From positions 2,728,001 to 2,792,000 of the forward strand of contig JAHRBS010000013.1 of assembly GCA_024305745.1 (NCBI GenBank): 64,000 nucleotides of DNA, read 5' to 3'. Position 1 is the stretch's first letter. Every line of letters starts with the position of its first letter. Origin of the DNA: Polyporus tsugae (Eukaryota > Basidiomycota > Agaricomycetes > Polyporales > Polyporaceae). Below, in pieces: positions 49,232-59,578 of the stretch. The notes below the pieces were generated by a model. That model was not told where the DNA came from. It worked only from the letters and a program-made list of their open reading frames with translations, and ran no database searches. Both the position numbers and the translations under genes were made by a program.

Positions 49232-50198
49232 ATGGCCACCGCCGCAGTCCTCGCCCCCCACGACGTCCCGACGTCCCTCAACTACTACACCCCGATCGGC
49301 ACGGAGGAGCCGTACCAGTACGTGCTCGCCCCGCCCGAGGGCAAGGACCAGCACAACCTAGGACTCGACCCGCACGACGTGACGGTCCACGACGCGCGCG
49401 GACGCGAGAGCGAGTTCTCGCTCGACAAGAGCGGGTTCCAGTTCGTGAACTACCCCAGCGCGGAGAAGGAGTTCGACGACGACGAGCGCATCAAGGCCGT
49501 GTACTACGCCGAGGTTGAGGCGCTCCTCAAGGAAGTCGCGGGCGCGAAGCGTGTCTTCATCTTTGACCACACCATCAGGTGCGTTGTGTCCCCGACGTGC
49601 AGAATGGGATTCACTCACTGACGTGGGACGACCCGAAAATAGGCGTAAGCCCGACCCGAACGCGGCGCAAGGTCCCACCAACCGCGGCCCCGTCGTACGT
49701 CTCCTCCCTTCCGTCCCTACATGCCTGCCGAACGCGTACTCAAACCCACATCCTCCACAGGAGCGCGTGCACATCGACCAGACGTACAACGCCTCGGTCG
49801 AGCGCGTCAAGTACCACCTCCCCGAGGACGCCGCGCGGCTCCTCCAGTCGCGCGTGCGCATCATCAACGTCTGGCGGCCGATCCACCACCCCGTCGCGCA
49901 CAAGCCGCTCGCGGTCTCGGACTGGCGCCACCTCGACGAGAAGGACCTCGTCCCGGTGCACTTCATCTACCCGCACCGCACCGGCAGCACGTACAGCGTG
50001 CGCTACAACCCCGCGCACAAGTGGTGGCACCTCGCGGGCCAGACCCCCGACGAGGTTACGCTCATCAAGTGCTACGACTCGGAGGAGGACAGGGCGAGGC
50101 TGACGCCGCACTCGGCGTTCGCGGACGCGGGCAGCCCGGCGGAGGCGCCGCATCGGGAGTCGATTGAGGTGCGCGCGTTGGTGTTCGACTCCGAGTAG
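49232..50198 (+). CDS. CmcJ/AsaB-type oxygenase (GA4-desaturase family), paralogue 1
   Basis: Fungal oxidoreductase of the family that includes AsaB, NvfI-like and CmcJ proteins. Exons 49232-49578, 49643-49694, 49761-50198; 278 aa, phases close. Motifs in order: LNYYTPIGTEEPYQYV, VTVHDARGRESEFSLDKSGF, KRVFIFDHTIR, then RVHIDQTY, whose H-x-D suits the first two ligands of an Fe/2-oxoglutarate site, VRIINVWRPIHHPV, PLAVSDWRHLD, YSVRYNPAHKWWHL (candidate distal His) and EVTLIKCYDSEEDRARLTPH. It is probably a hydroxylase or desaturase of a small molecule; substrate unknown. It faces paralogue 2 at 53-54 kb with DOHH and MRT4 between them. Confidence 0.88.
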
Positions 50199-50470
50199 AT
50201 CTGGTGCCACCTTCGAGGTCGGGTAGACCGTCGTGGGGCATCTTGTATACGTTTGTAAGTTAGAATAATCTTGTACGGATTTGTAGTATGCATGGAATCG
50301 GATGGCCTGTTTGTGTATGTCCTTGTGGACCGTTCGTCCGATCGTCTTTGTAGAGATGGAATAGAACACAGAAGATGCTACATTTGCAGATCGACTTCCC
50401 AAGTAATCAATACAACAGCGCAACCATAAGGATAAGTAAACCACAAGAATACAACCACCTCTAAATACAA

Positions 50471-51754
50471 TCACGCGGTGACAGCCTGCTCCGAAGCTGC
50501 GTTGTCCAGGCCGTTCGCGTACTGGAACTCGCCAGAGTTCTCGTACTGTGAAGGGGTATGTTAGCTCAAAGACGGGGGGTCAAGCACTAAGAGGACATAC
50601 CTCCCACATGTCAATCGCAACCTGACAACTCTCCCGCACTACGCGAGGTGCGTCTGGCCTCTTTATCCACTCCTTGAGATGAGGGAGGACCTCTGGCGTT
50701 GCGATGCCACCGAGAGCCTCTGCAGCCTCATGGCGGACCATGTCGGACTCATGGCTATCCTCAAGAACCTTGAGAAGGGCAGGGACGGAGTGGGTAGAGA
50801 GGAGCTGGCCGAACACGAATGCGATCTCGTGCCTGCACAACTACGATTAGCTAGAATAGACGACATATAACAGCGGCACGCACTTGAACAACGCGCTGTC
50901 GTCGCCGAAGCCGGAAGCAAGCGCGTCCACGGCAGCGGGGTTGCCGATATTCCGGAGCGCGAACATCGCGCGGTATCTCTCGAACAGCGGGAGGGTCTTG
51001 TCGTTCAGGGTATTCCGGAGCTTGGCGATGTTCTCCTCGGACGCGTCCTTCGGTGCCGCCTTGCCCGCGAGGAGACCAGAGGTCGGGGGTGCGGGGTCAA
51101 TCGAGGTATAGGTCCTACCATGCGACAACTATGAGGTGAGGGTGCGAGGAAGGGACGCCTGGACGTACTGCTCAGCAGATTTGGCAGTGGTGGACCGGTG
51201 TTTCTCCCCCTCTTCGGAGTGATCCCACTCGATCTTGGAGAGCGCGATTTCGCATGTCTCGCGCACACAGCGCTCAGGGTCGTACAGGTAACGCTTCAGC
51301 ATGTCTTTTGAGGAGGTCGCGGAGATGGCGCCGAGGGCTTCAGCAGCCTGAAGGCTAGGTCAAACCTTCGGCACTTCAGCAGAGGATGGACAGAACTCAC
51401 AGACCTCGTGCCGGACCATCGGATCCTCCTTCTCATCTGCGAGGACGGACTCCAATATGGGGAGCGCAGACGTGTTCTTCATCTGCCCCAGACAGTACGC
51501 CAACTCGTGCTTGAGCAGGGCGCTCTCGTCCGCGAAGCCTGGTAATCCAAAGTAGAGTTCAGTCGAAAAGCGTCCTCAGAGAAGGACCGCGATGCACGCT
51601 CACCCTTCGAGATGATCTTCACTGCGTCATCATTTTTGAAAGCCTTGAGCGTGAACAAGGCCCTGAACCTGTTATGGAGCGGCACGTCGCCCGCGGTGTT
51701 GAGCAGGGAGGCCTCGAGGGCGGACAGAGTGCCGGAGTCGATTTCAGCCACCAT
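50471..51754 (-). CDS. LIA1: Deoxyhypusine hydroxylase
   Basis: Iron-dependent HEAT-repeat enzyme that completes hypusine on translation factor eIF5A. Exons from 51754 downwards: 51604-51754, 51405-51538, 51169-51347, 50884-51114, 50601-50832, 50471-50545; 333 aa, normal length, phases close. Two symmetrical halves carry the four His-Glu metal motifs: [38 protein letters not shown] and [13 protein letters not shown]. Other marks are [31 protein letters not shown] and the C-terminal [20 protein letters not shown]. It is divergently transcribed from MRT4 with 234 bp between the start codons. Confidence 0.96.
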
Positions 51755-51988
51755 GGTGAGGGAGAGAGCAGAGATTCGAGATAAGATTACTCGCAGTGGT
51801 GCATAGATCTAAACTCGAAATTTTGGAGATAAGATCAAACTTTGCTAGACGCTCACTCTTGAGTCTCGATCAAACGCATCCTCTCTCTTGCCCTCGCGCG
51901 GGTTATTGGTCGCTGCTTCTCCATCTAAGCTTGTATCACTTCCTGTACTATACATACCCCCACATCTGCTGCTTAATATCCTGCCTCA
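51755..51988. promoter_or_regulatory. Divergent promoter, DOHH / MRT4
   Basis: 234 bp separate the two start codons. Both genes serve translation (eIF5A maturation, 60S assembly), so co-regulation from a shared promoter is plausible but inferred. Confidence 0.6.
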
Positions 51989-52929
51989 ATGCCGAAGTCA
52001 AAGCGCTCCAAAGTTGGTGAGGATGGCCTTGAGCTTGTGTGGACGAACAGGAACTGACCTTGGATCCAGTCTCGTTGACCAAGGTTGCAAAGAAGACTAG
52101 GGAACACAAAAATGCACTCCTCGCAGAGGTACGCACCGATCTGTCTTCTCCGCTTCACGCAAAGCTCACAGTGCCAGGTGCAAGAAAATGCCGACAAATG
52201 GCAGTACTGCTGGTTGTTCGAGGTGGGGAACATGCGGAATTCCCACCTGAAGACCGTCCGGAAACTATGGAAAGAGTACGTCTCCCTGTTTTCCCCCCCT
52301 CCCTTCTCCTCCCTCCCCTTAACCCTCGTATCCACAACACCCTCACACCCACATCTTATCTCAGCACCGCACGGTTATTCTTCGGCCGCGGCGCCGTCAT
52401 GGCCAAAGCCCTCGGCACCACCCCCGAAGAAGAGCACCGCCCAGGCCTGCGCGCGCTCGCATCGCAAATCAAAGGCCAAGTCGGGCTCTTCTTCACCGAC
52501 TCGCCCCCCGAGGAGGTCCTCGAGTGGTTCGCCGACTTCAAACAGCCCGACTTCGCGCGCACGGGCAACCGCGCGGCACGCACCGTCGTCCTCCCCGCGG
52601 GCCCCGTCATGCAGCAGCACGCGCAACCGCCGGAGCCGTTCCCGCACAACGAGGAGCCGCAGCTGAGGAGGCTGGGCTTGAGGACGCGCATGGAGCGGGG
52701 CGTGCCGATGATCGACCAGCCGCATACGGTGTGCGAGAAGGGCAAGGTGCTGACGCCGGAGCAGACGCAGCTGCTGAAGCTGGTCGGGATCAAGATGGTC
52801 ACGTTCAAGGTCGGGTTGAGAGCACGGTGGGATGCGGAGACGGAGGAGGTCACGCAGATTGAGGGGCAGGCGATCGGAGAGGACGAGGCGGGCGGAGAGG
52901 AAGCCGAGGACGACGAGATGATCGAGTGA
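51989..52929 (+). CDS. MRT4: Ribosome assembly factor MRT4 (P0-like)
   Basis: Nucleolar paralogue of stalk protein P0 that occupies its site during 60S assembly. Exons 51989-52016, 52070-52128, 52178-52275, 52365-52929; 249 aa, phases close. N-terminus MPKSKRSKVVSLTKVAKKTR, then EHKNALLAEVQENADKWQYC, WLFEVGNMRNSHLKTVRKLW, KDTARLFFGRGAVMAKALGT, GQVGLFFTDSPPEEVLEWFA and a C-terminal KMVTFKVGLRARWD block. It ends in an acidic tail (DEAGGEEAEDDEMIE). A first exon of only 28 nt is followed by small exons. Length matches yeast and human MRT4. Confidence 0.96.
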
Positions 52930-53080
52930 TTGTATGATCTCCTTTGCATATTTCCATTTGCTATCACATCTACTGTTATATCATCCGCATATACAGGCTC
53001 TCTTCACATTCAGCGTACAGCATACAAGCGCAGGACATAAGCTTGGCGACTGCTAAGGTTCCTTTCTCTTACACGTTCTC

Positions 53081-54071
53081 TCACTCCTCGTCAAACAACA
53101 ACGCCCTCAACTCGATGCTCTGCCTATGCGGCGCCCCCTCCGGCGTCGCACTATCCCAAAACGCCGAGTGCGGCGTCAGCCGCGCCCGGTCCGTCTCCGA
53201 GTCGTAGCACTTGATGAGGGTGACCTCGCTCGGGGTCTGGTGCGAGAGGTACCACCAGCGGTGCGCGGGGTTGTAGCGCACGCTGAAGGTCGCGCCCGTG
53301 CGGTTCGGGTAGTAGTACTGGACCGCGACGAGGTCGCGCGTGTCGAGCGTCCGCCAGTCCGAGACCGCGAGCGGCCGGTGGAAGACAGGGTGCGCGATCG
53401 GCCGCCAGAGGTTGATGAGGCGGACGCGCGACTGGAGGAGGCGCGGTGCGTCGGGGCCGAGGAGCTGGTGGACGCGCTTGATCGTCGCCTCGTACGTCTG
53501 GTCGATGTGTACGCGCTCCTGTGCGCGTCGCGGTGGTGTTAGTCAGTGGTCGAGTGCTTTTTTGCGACAGAGGGAACAAAGGAAGCTTACCACGGGGCCG
53601 CGCCCGACGTCTCGCGGGACCGTCATGTCCTTGTCACTGTGACGCCTGCACGTATCCCGGATTTAGTTGTCTCGCATTCACTCACAAGTAACCCAAGCCT
53701 GCGAGGACGAACCTGATGGTATGGTCGAAGATGACGACCCGCTTCGCACCAGTCGCATTCTTGAGCAGCTCCTCCGCCTCCTTGTAGTACACGTCCTTGA
53801 TGCGCTCCTCGTCGACGAACTCCGTCTCGGTGCTCTCGTGCGCGAGGAACTGGAAACCCTGCACGTCGAGCGAGAACTCGGCCTCGCGCCCACGCGCGTC
53901 GTGCACGACGACCGGGTGCGGGTCCTCGCCGAGGTTGTGCTCGAGCCGTCCTGCGGGCGGCGTGAGGTAGATGTAGCGGTAGGGCTCATGAGAGGGGTCG
54001 CCGAGTGGCTTGTAGTAGTTGAGCGTCGTGGAGACGTCGTGCGGGGCGGGGAGGACTGCTGCTGCGGCCAT
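53081..54071 (-). CDS. CmcJ/AsaB-type oxygenase (GA4-desaturase family), paralogue 2
   Basis: Second copy of the family at 49.2 kb, on the opposite strand. Exons 53713-54071, 53591-53645, 53518-53081 (low end 53081); 283 aa, phases close. The three-exon plan matches paralogue 1 (last exon 438 nt in both; second exon 55 against 52 nt). Motifs: LNYYKPLGDPSHEPYRYIYL, VVVHDARGREAEFSLDVQGF, KRVVIFDHTIR, RVHIDQTYEATIKRV, RLINLWRPIAHPVF, PLAVSDWRTLD, FSVRYNPAHRWWYL and EVTLIKCYDSETDRARLTPH. The putative H-x-D and distal His are retained. The middle exon diverges most. It probably acts on a different or related small molecule. Confidence 0.88.
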
Positions 54072-55758
54072 GTTGTGCTGAGGGGGAAGAGATCTAGAGG
54101 GTGCGAGCGGGGTGGTGTTGAGCTCGATGTGCGATTGGGCTCTCAGGTAAGTAAGTATGTTTGTCCGTGAGACCGACGAGCAAGCTGGGATGGTTGGACT
54201 TGTCAATACTTATACTGTCGGACGTTCAGGGCGTTAGAACTTACTTCTGTCAGCAGCAGATAATTTAAGACCTAGGTGGGTAGAAGTCACTCGCCGGCTC
54301 GGACTTTGTCATGCGAGCAGAGACTTGGAGGAGATACAAGGCCGGCCTTTCGTCATGCGATTGGGAGTTGGCGCAATCGTTCTCATGGGTCCCATTCGCA
54401 AACTAAACTTGCAGTGAGGGTCACATGGACAGGGCTGGCTCACAGGGCGTACCGCGCAGGTAAGATGGAAGATATGCGCTTCTAAAGGCGGCTGAGCGTG
54501 CCTGGTGTGCAATGCGGCGGGAAGGGATCAACTACATACCTCCGTAGCTCCTAGGCGGCGGGGTCGGCACCGAAGAGCTGCGAACAGATGAACTAATTCG
54601 GGGGACTGCGGCCGGCCCTACCGGTACCAGAGCTTCCAATCCCCCTTGTCCTAGTCTGGCTCCGAGTCGGACATGGCTCCAGGCTGGCGGCCGTCCTCGC
54701 GAAGGCTGTCACGGTCGGTCGGGCACTTTGAAACACCGTTGGCACTAGTCCGAACAAACTGCAAATATGTGAGTCGAGTACGTTCGGATTCCAGAGCAAT
54801 CCCAGATGTAGCGGCGCCGGCGAGGAAGTCAAGCTCAAGCCCGAAGAACTTGACTCGGAAAGGAACTGAGGAAAGGTGACCGGAACACGAACTGTGTCAC
54901 GGTATGACGGGACGTGACGAGACGCGTCGATGATGGTGCCACACGCGTCAGCACAGCTGGCTCCCCTGCGACTCCCCACCGGCCGTTGGACGTTCTTCAG
55001 CGCTGGCCATGATCGGCCCATGGACGGAAGCGAATAAGGCTGCAGGGACCGCTTCTGCATGGATCACGTCTTCCGCCAGGACCGCAACTCGTCTTGATCT
55101 CCCCCAGCCTCAACCATCGCCAGTTCAGAGAAGCCCGGAGTTTGCTGTTCCGTGGCATTCAGAGTTCAATATAGGTCGGTGGTTGAGCACGATCTTTACG
55201 ATTTACTAGCTGAGATGTCACTTCACTGTCATGCCCGCGTGATATCGCAGGGGTAGTGTCATCGGTGCCTTCCACTCGAGAAAGAGACGACAGGCGTTGA
55301 AGCTGAACCCTCGACTCCACATGCAGACCCACAGATCCAAGCCTAATTCATGATCTGCGTCACAGAACATCCCCCCTCAGATCCCTCGTCCCCATATCTA
55401 GCCCCCGAAGAGCCATAGCTTGTGCAGCCATCGGCCAATCCAGACCGGCTTTCTGGTCTCTTACGCATGCATATATGGTCCACATACGCCGTATGGAAAC
55501 GTGGATGCGTTCCGGCCACGGACGGAGGAGGACCGTCGCTTCGATTTCTGCTGCCTTCGCTTCCGGGTAGGAAAGGGTCGATGGTTGGAAGCTTCGCGTT
55601 CCACCGACCTTCTTGCTCCATCTCGCCGTATTTCTCGATCGCCCTCATTACCCTTCCCTGCCAGTCCTCCATGCCCGCCGTGTCCCTTCCTCCCAACTTC
55701 CGCCCCCCTCGAGCGCCGCGACACCCTTGAGCGCACCCCCGCAGCTCGTTGACGAACC
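54072..55758. other. Intergenic, no convincing gene
   Basis: Promoters of CmcJ/AsaB-like paralogue 2 (-) and DUF6534 paralogue 1 (+). A TATA-like cgacagtataagt (minus strand) lies near 54207-54220. A 155-codon minus frame at 54593-55060 has no motif and was not accepted. Confidence 0.45.
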
Positions 55759-57444
55759 ATGGCCTCCCCCGCCGCTGTAACGTCTGTCGTCCACACTCGC
55801 TCTAGACGTCGTTCTCGCTCACCCTTCTTTGTCTTAGCTACGGTCCGATCTTCGTCGGTGTCATCTTCAACGTCCTCCTTTACGGCATCATGATCACACA
55901 AACATACCTATACTTCAACGTCTACAAAAAGTAGGCCCGCCCTCCCTCAGACGCTTATTCTGCTAACCATCTTCAGGGATCGATTGTGGATGAAGCTATT
56001 CGTGAGGCTTTTAGCATTCCGCTGTCACCGTTATTGGACAGCCAACTCACACTTTATCGCGCCCAAGGTCGGCTTGCTTTTCTTATGCGATACCCTCAAC
56101 ACCGCGTTCGACATTGCGTTTCTCTATACCCCTTTGGTCAACAATTTTGGTTCGTCCCATGTCATATCGATGTTGATTCACGCTGATCTCCTCGACACTA
56201 GGCGACGACACGGCACTCATGTACGCCTCTTGGGGTGAGTCTACCCGTTGGCGGAAATACGTTGCAGCGGCTGATCCATCGTCCAGTATTCGCGACTGGT
56301 TCGTCGTCCTAATGGAACATCATGTGGAGCGGTGATCTATACCACTGACCTTCTCTCCCATCCCCTTTCCTTGTAGACCCCGTTATGACGGTCAGCCTCT
56401 AACTGCTTACTGTCGCTACAGTTTGATCTAATCTGCGAGTAGGCCCTTATCGGAAGCCTCGTGCAATGTTTCTTCGCCTGGCGAGTGAAGGTTCTGACCA
56501 ATAGCTTGCCTGCTGTGTTTTTCATAGCTACGTGTGCTATCGTCCAGTTCTGTAAGTCATTGATGAGGCGGACTCCACCCTACTCAACGTCTTTCTAGGC
56601 GGTGGCCTTGGCACCTCCATTGCTGTTGGCATGATCCCGGAGTTTGTTCACTTTCAGAAGTTTGAAGTCATTGTTATCATCTGGCTCGCCTTCTCCGCAG
56701 TTGCCGATTGCACGATTACCATAGCTCTCGTTTGGCATCTTGTACGTGATTTTATTGCCGACTTGAACAGGCCCTCGACTTACCAAATGGACGTCAGCGT
56801 AAGCACAAGACAGGATTCGCTGCCACGGACGACATCGTGAACCGAATCATTCGACGTATGTCATTCTATACCGCGTCCTCGCATGCCAACTCATCTCAAG
56901 TGTGCCGCAGTTACCGTTCAGACCGGTCTCATCACCGCGTTGTGCGCCCTGGTAGACTTGATTTTATTCCTGGTTACCGTCAGTAATCGTACCCGCTTCG
57001 TTTTATCGCTGCTAACGCTTCTCAACAGCCGGCCGGCCTTCATCTCCTCTTCAATCTTCCTCTGTCAAAGCTCTACACCAACTCGCTCATGTCCAGTCTC
57101 AACTCTCGGTCTGGATGGAGGTATGGCAGTGGAAACAGCGAATCCACATCGGACGATGTGAATCGCACCGATCATGGCCGTCATATGAATGTCCGAAGTG
57201 AAACTGGGAGGCGTGTCAGCATGATGGTATGCGTGAGGTGCCTGTGTCTCTGTTGCATCGTATCTAAAACCTGCTCGAATAGCCCCCGAATCAAGTCTAC
57301 ATCGACGTCGAATCGCACGAAATGGTCGACGTGCTCGACGCCAAAATGCTTCCGGCGGGCGCAGGCCTCGCGAGCATGCCAACCAAGCAATTCAACGAGA
57401 AGGCGGGGAAGCTGACTCCTCACAGTGGTTCTGATTCCTTCTGA
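55759..57444 (+). CDS. DUF6534 seven-helix membrane protein, paralogue 1
   Basis: Multi-pass protein of a basidiomycete-expanded family of unknown function. Thirteen exons: 55759-55781, 55838-55930, 55977-56001, 56068-56149, 56202-56234, 56287-56298 (12 nt), 56377-56390 (14 nt), 56443-56551, 56599-56741, 56798-56855, 56911-56978, 57029-57226, 57283-57444; 339 aa, phases close. Membrane segments include YGPIFVGVIFNVLLYGIMIT, VGLLFLCDTLNTAFDIAFLY, ALIGSLVQCFFAWRVKVLT, VFFIATCAIVQFCGGLGTS, EVIVIIWLAFSAVADCTITI and LITALCALVDLILFLVT. The DUF6534 signature LLFNLPLSKLYTNSLMSSLN SR is present near the last helix. The C-terminal tail is polar and contains VYIDVESHEMVDV, shared with paralogue 2. Confidence 0.9.
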
Positions 57445-59578
57445 ACAAGTCTGCATTCGCAGACGAGTCACGGTGGTATATATGCGCGTGTATCCTTAGC
57501 AGTACGTGTACCCCCCTCTTTACTACTTTGCGCCACCTTGTTGTATGTTGAGCGCGTCGTCGTATTCTGATGTAGCAACTATCTGTATTCGAGTCTATCA
57601 ACTGCGATGCCTTTCTGATGTCCTTTGGCTAGTATCGATGTCCAAGCGATGATTGCACTTGACCAGTTTCTATTTCAGGATACGCTTATTTTGCAACTGA
57701 GGTGAGTGTCTATCATCCTTTTCAATCTCATACTTGTACTTACCGCGGGATACGGTACCAGGGGTTTCGACCATGGACGACCAGCAGGCCGGTTAGCGCC
57801 AGTTAGACTTGTCCGATGTCTCGCATCAGCGGCGGTGCTAGTCCCATTGGTCCTTTGCTGGGACCGATACTCGCCGTCGTCGTTGATTCGACGTTGAATC
57901 TTTCTCTCATCATCGTCCACTCTGTATCCTCGGGTACAACTCGGGGGGCTGGTCCGCTCCCAAGGCCGTTGACAGCGACATTGCGATCTCCTCGCCCTTC
58001 GACTAACTGATCTTCCTGGACGTTTCCATGGTCTTTCCTGTGATATCACTAATGGTGTTCAGAAGCTTTTGCTCGGCTTAGGTGTTCCGTACTCCGGTCA
58101 TCGCCCCGGTTTCACTTGAGAACTCCATCGGACAAGTGCAGTGGGAAGTATCTGGACAGAACGCATACCGGTCTGCCGGCCAACAGCTACTTTCCTCCGT
58201 TTTTAGGGTACGTGGCACGGACTATCCCAATACTTTTGCTTAGGAACGATGGATTCTTGATTCAGGTGCATTGTGTCGCTTGCCCGCGGGGATCTTCGGC
58301 GTTGGGAAGCGTCACGTGTATCATACCAGCGGGGAGGGCTTGGTGGGAACGTCCAACGTGGATGGCAGCGGGCGCCGCGGTGAGATGACGTTCGGTTCCC
58401 GTACTAGACCGTCTTCCCCCGCGAACGACTACTGATTTCTGTTCCTTTTCAACGCGGCTAGGTGACGCCTGCTGAGCGCTTGACGCGGCGCCCGACCTGC
58501 TCTCAGCTTCATCACGGGCACCCACACCGCAACAATCTAAGGCCATACTTACGTCGATTCCCGCGATGCCATGGGCTCCGATGAATTGTACCAAACCCTC
58601 TTCGTATGTGGACTTGGTGTGTGCGACGAGCAGCTGGCCGGCCCCGATGCCCTCGGCGACCGCGGTAGGCATGCGGTCCGAGGCGGCCTTGTACTGGAAA
58701 ACTGTCAGCGCTGTCAGCGTCGACGGCCAGTGAGTACAATATGTAAGCACTAACGGCAGCGAATGGTGCACCCGCCTAGTGTAAGCTATCGTGGGTTCGT
58801 GACTATTCGTAAACTCCCTTCTCAGTTTACTGATGCAGGCTATTCCTGTTATTGGCCCATGCGCCCTTCTTTGCTTTAGGCGCTCCAGTAACCTTGCATC
58901 ACGACGTATTTACTCAGTCAAGGAAGACTTCTCCCCGGGATCAGACTTTCCTCTCGGCACCCAGACGACGGACACGAGGTTCTCCGTCAGCTAAGCTATT
59001 TTGTGGGTGAGCATCCAGAGAGGTACGTGCCAGAACTATGTGCACGACAATGGAAGCAGGGGTGTTAACTTGCAGTAGTTGTCAGGTTCTGCCACGCCGA
59101 GGTCCCGTCCATCCGCGGACTTGCGACGGAATGAAGGACTTTCGGCGGGCAAGTACAGACCTTAAACTCAATGTTCTGTTGAATGGGCTGCCTGATGCAA
59201 AATCTGGCAGGTGAATCGTGCGTGTGTCGACGAATCCGCGTCGGCTGCGAGTGAGAACTCGTTACGTGACGTCGACGTTCGAAGACACGGTTGCGCACGC
59301 AGTCGAGGATGAAGCTTTCTGCCGGCGGGCGGGCGCCCCTTAGATCCGCACCATCGCGGAAGACGAAGCGAGCGGGGTAGTCGTCGGGGGAGTCGGTCTC
59401 GGGATATAACATCCCCGGTGTAGTAATGCGATCCTCGACCCTCGCCCCCACTCGTCCTCGGTCCTCCGTTCACCTCCCCTGCTCCAGCCCACGTGCCCGT
59501 CTTGGGCGAGAGTGTGATCCTGGCAGACACCCTTCGCTGTCGTTTGTTGTATAGTTTGCCCACGAGCCGGTCCGCAAG
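57445..59578. other. 2.1-kb spacer between DUF6534 paralogues
   Basis: No confident gene. A minus-strand stretch at 58560-58720 reads as a smooth peptide (FQYKAASDRMPTAVAEGIGA, GQLLVAHTKSTYEEGLVQFI) and may be a gene fragment, but I do not recognise it or see flanking exons. No clear third DUF6534 copy was found. Confidence 0.4.

Noticed and set aside
49740..50474. 244-codon minus frame opposite CmcJ/AsaB-like paralogue 1
   Set aside because: Val/Arg-rich shadow of a GC-rich exon.
54593..55060. 155-codon minus frame
   Set aside because: No motif, no hydrophobic or domain pattern; between two promoters.
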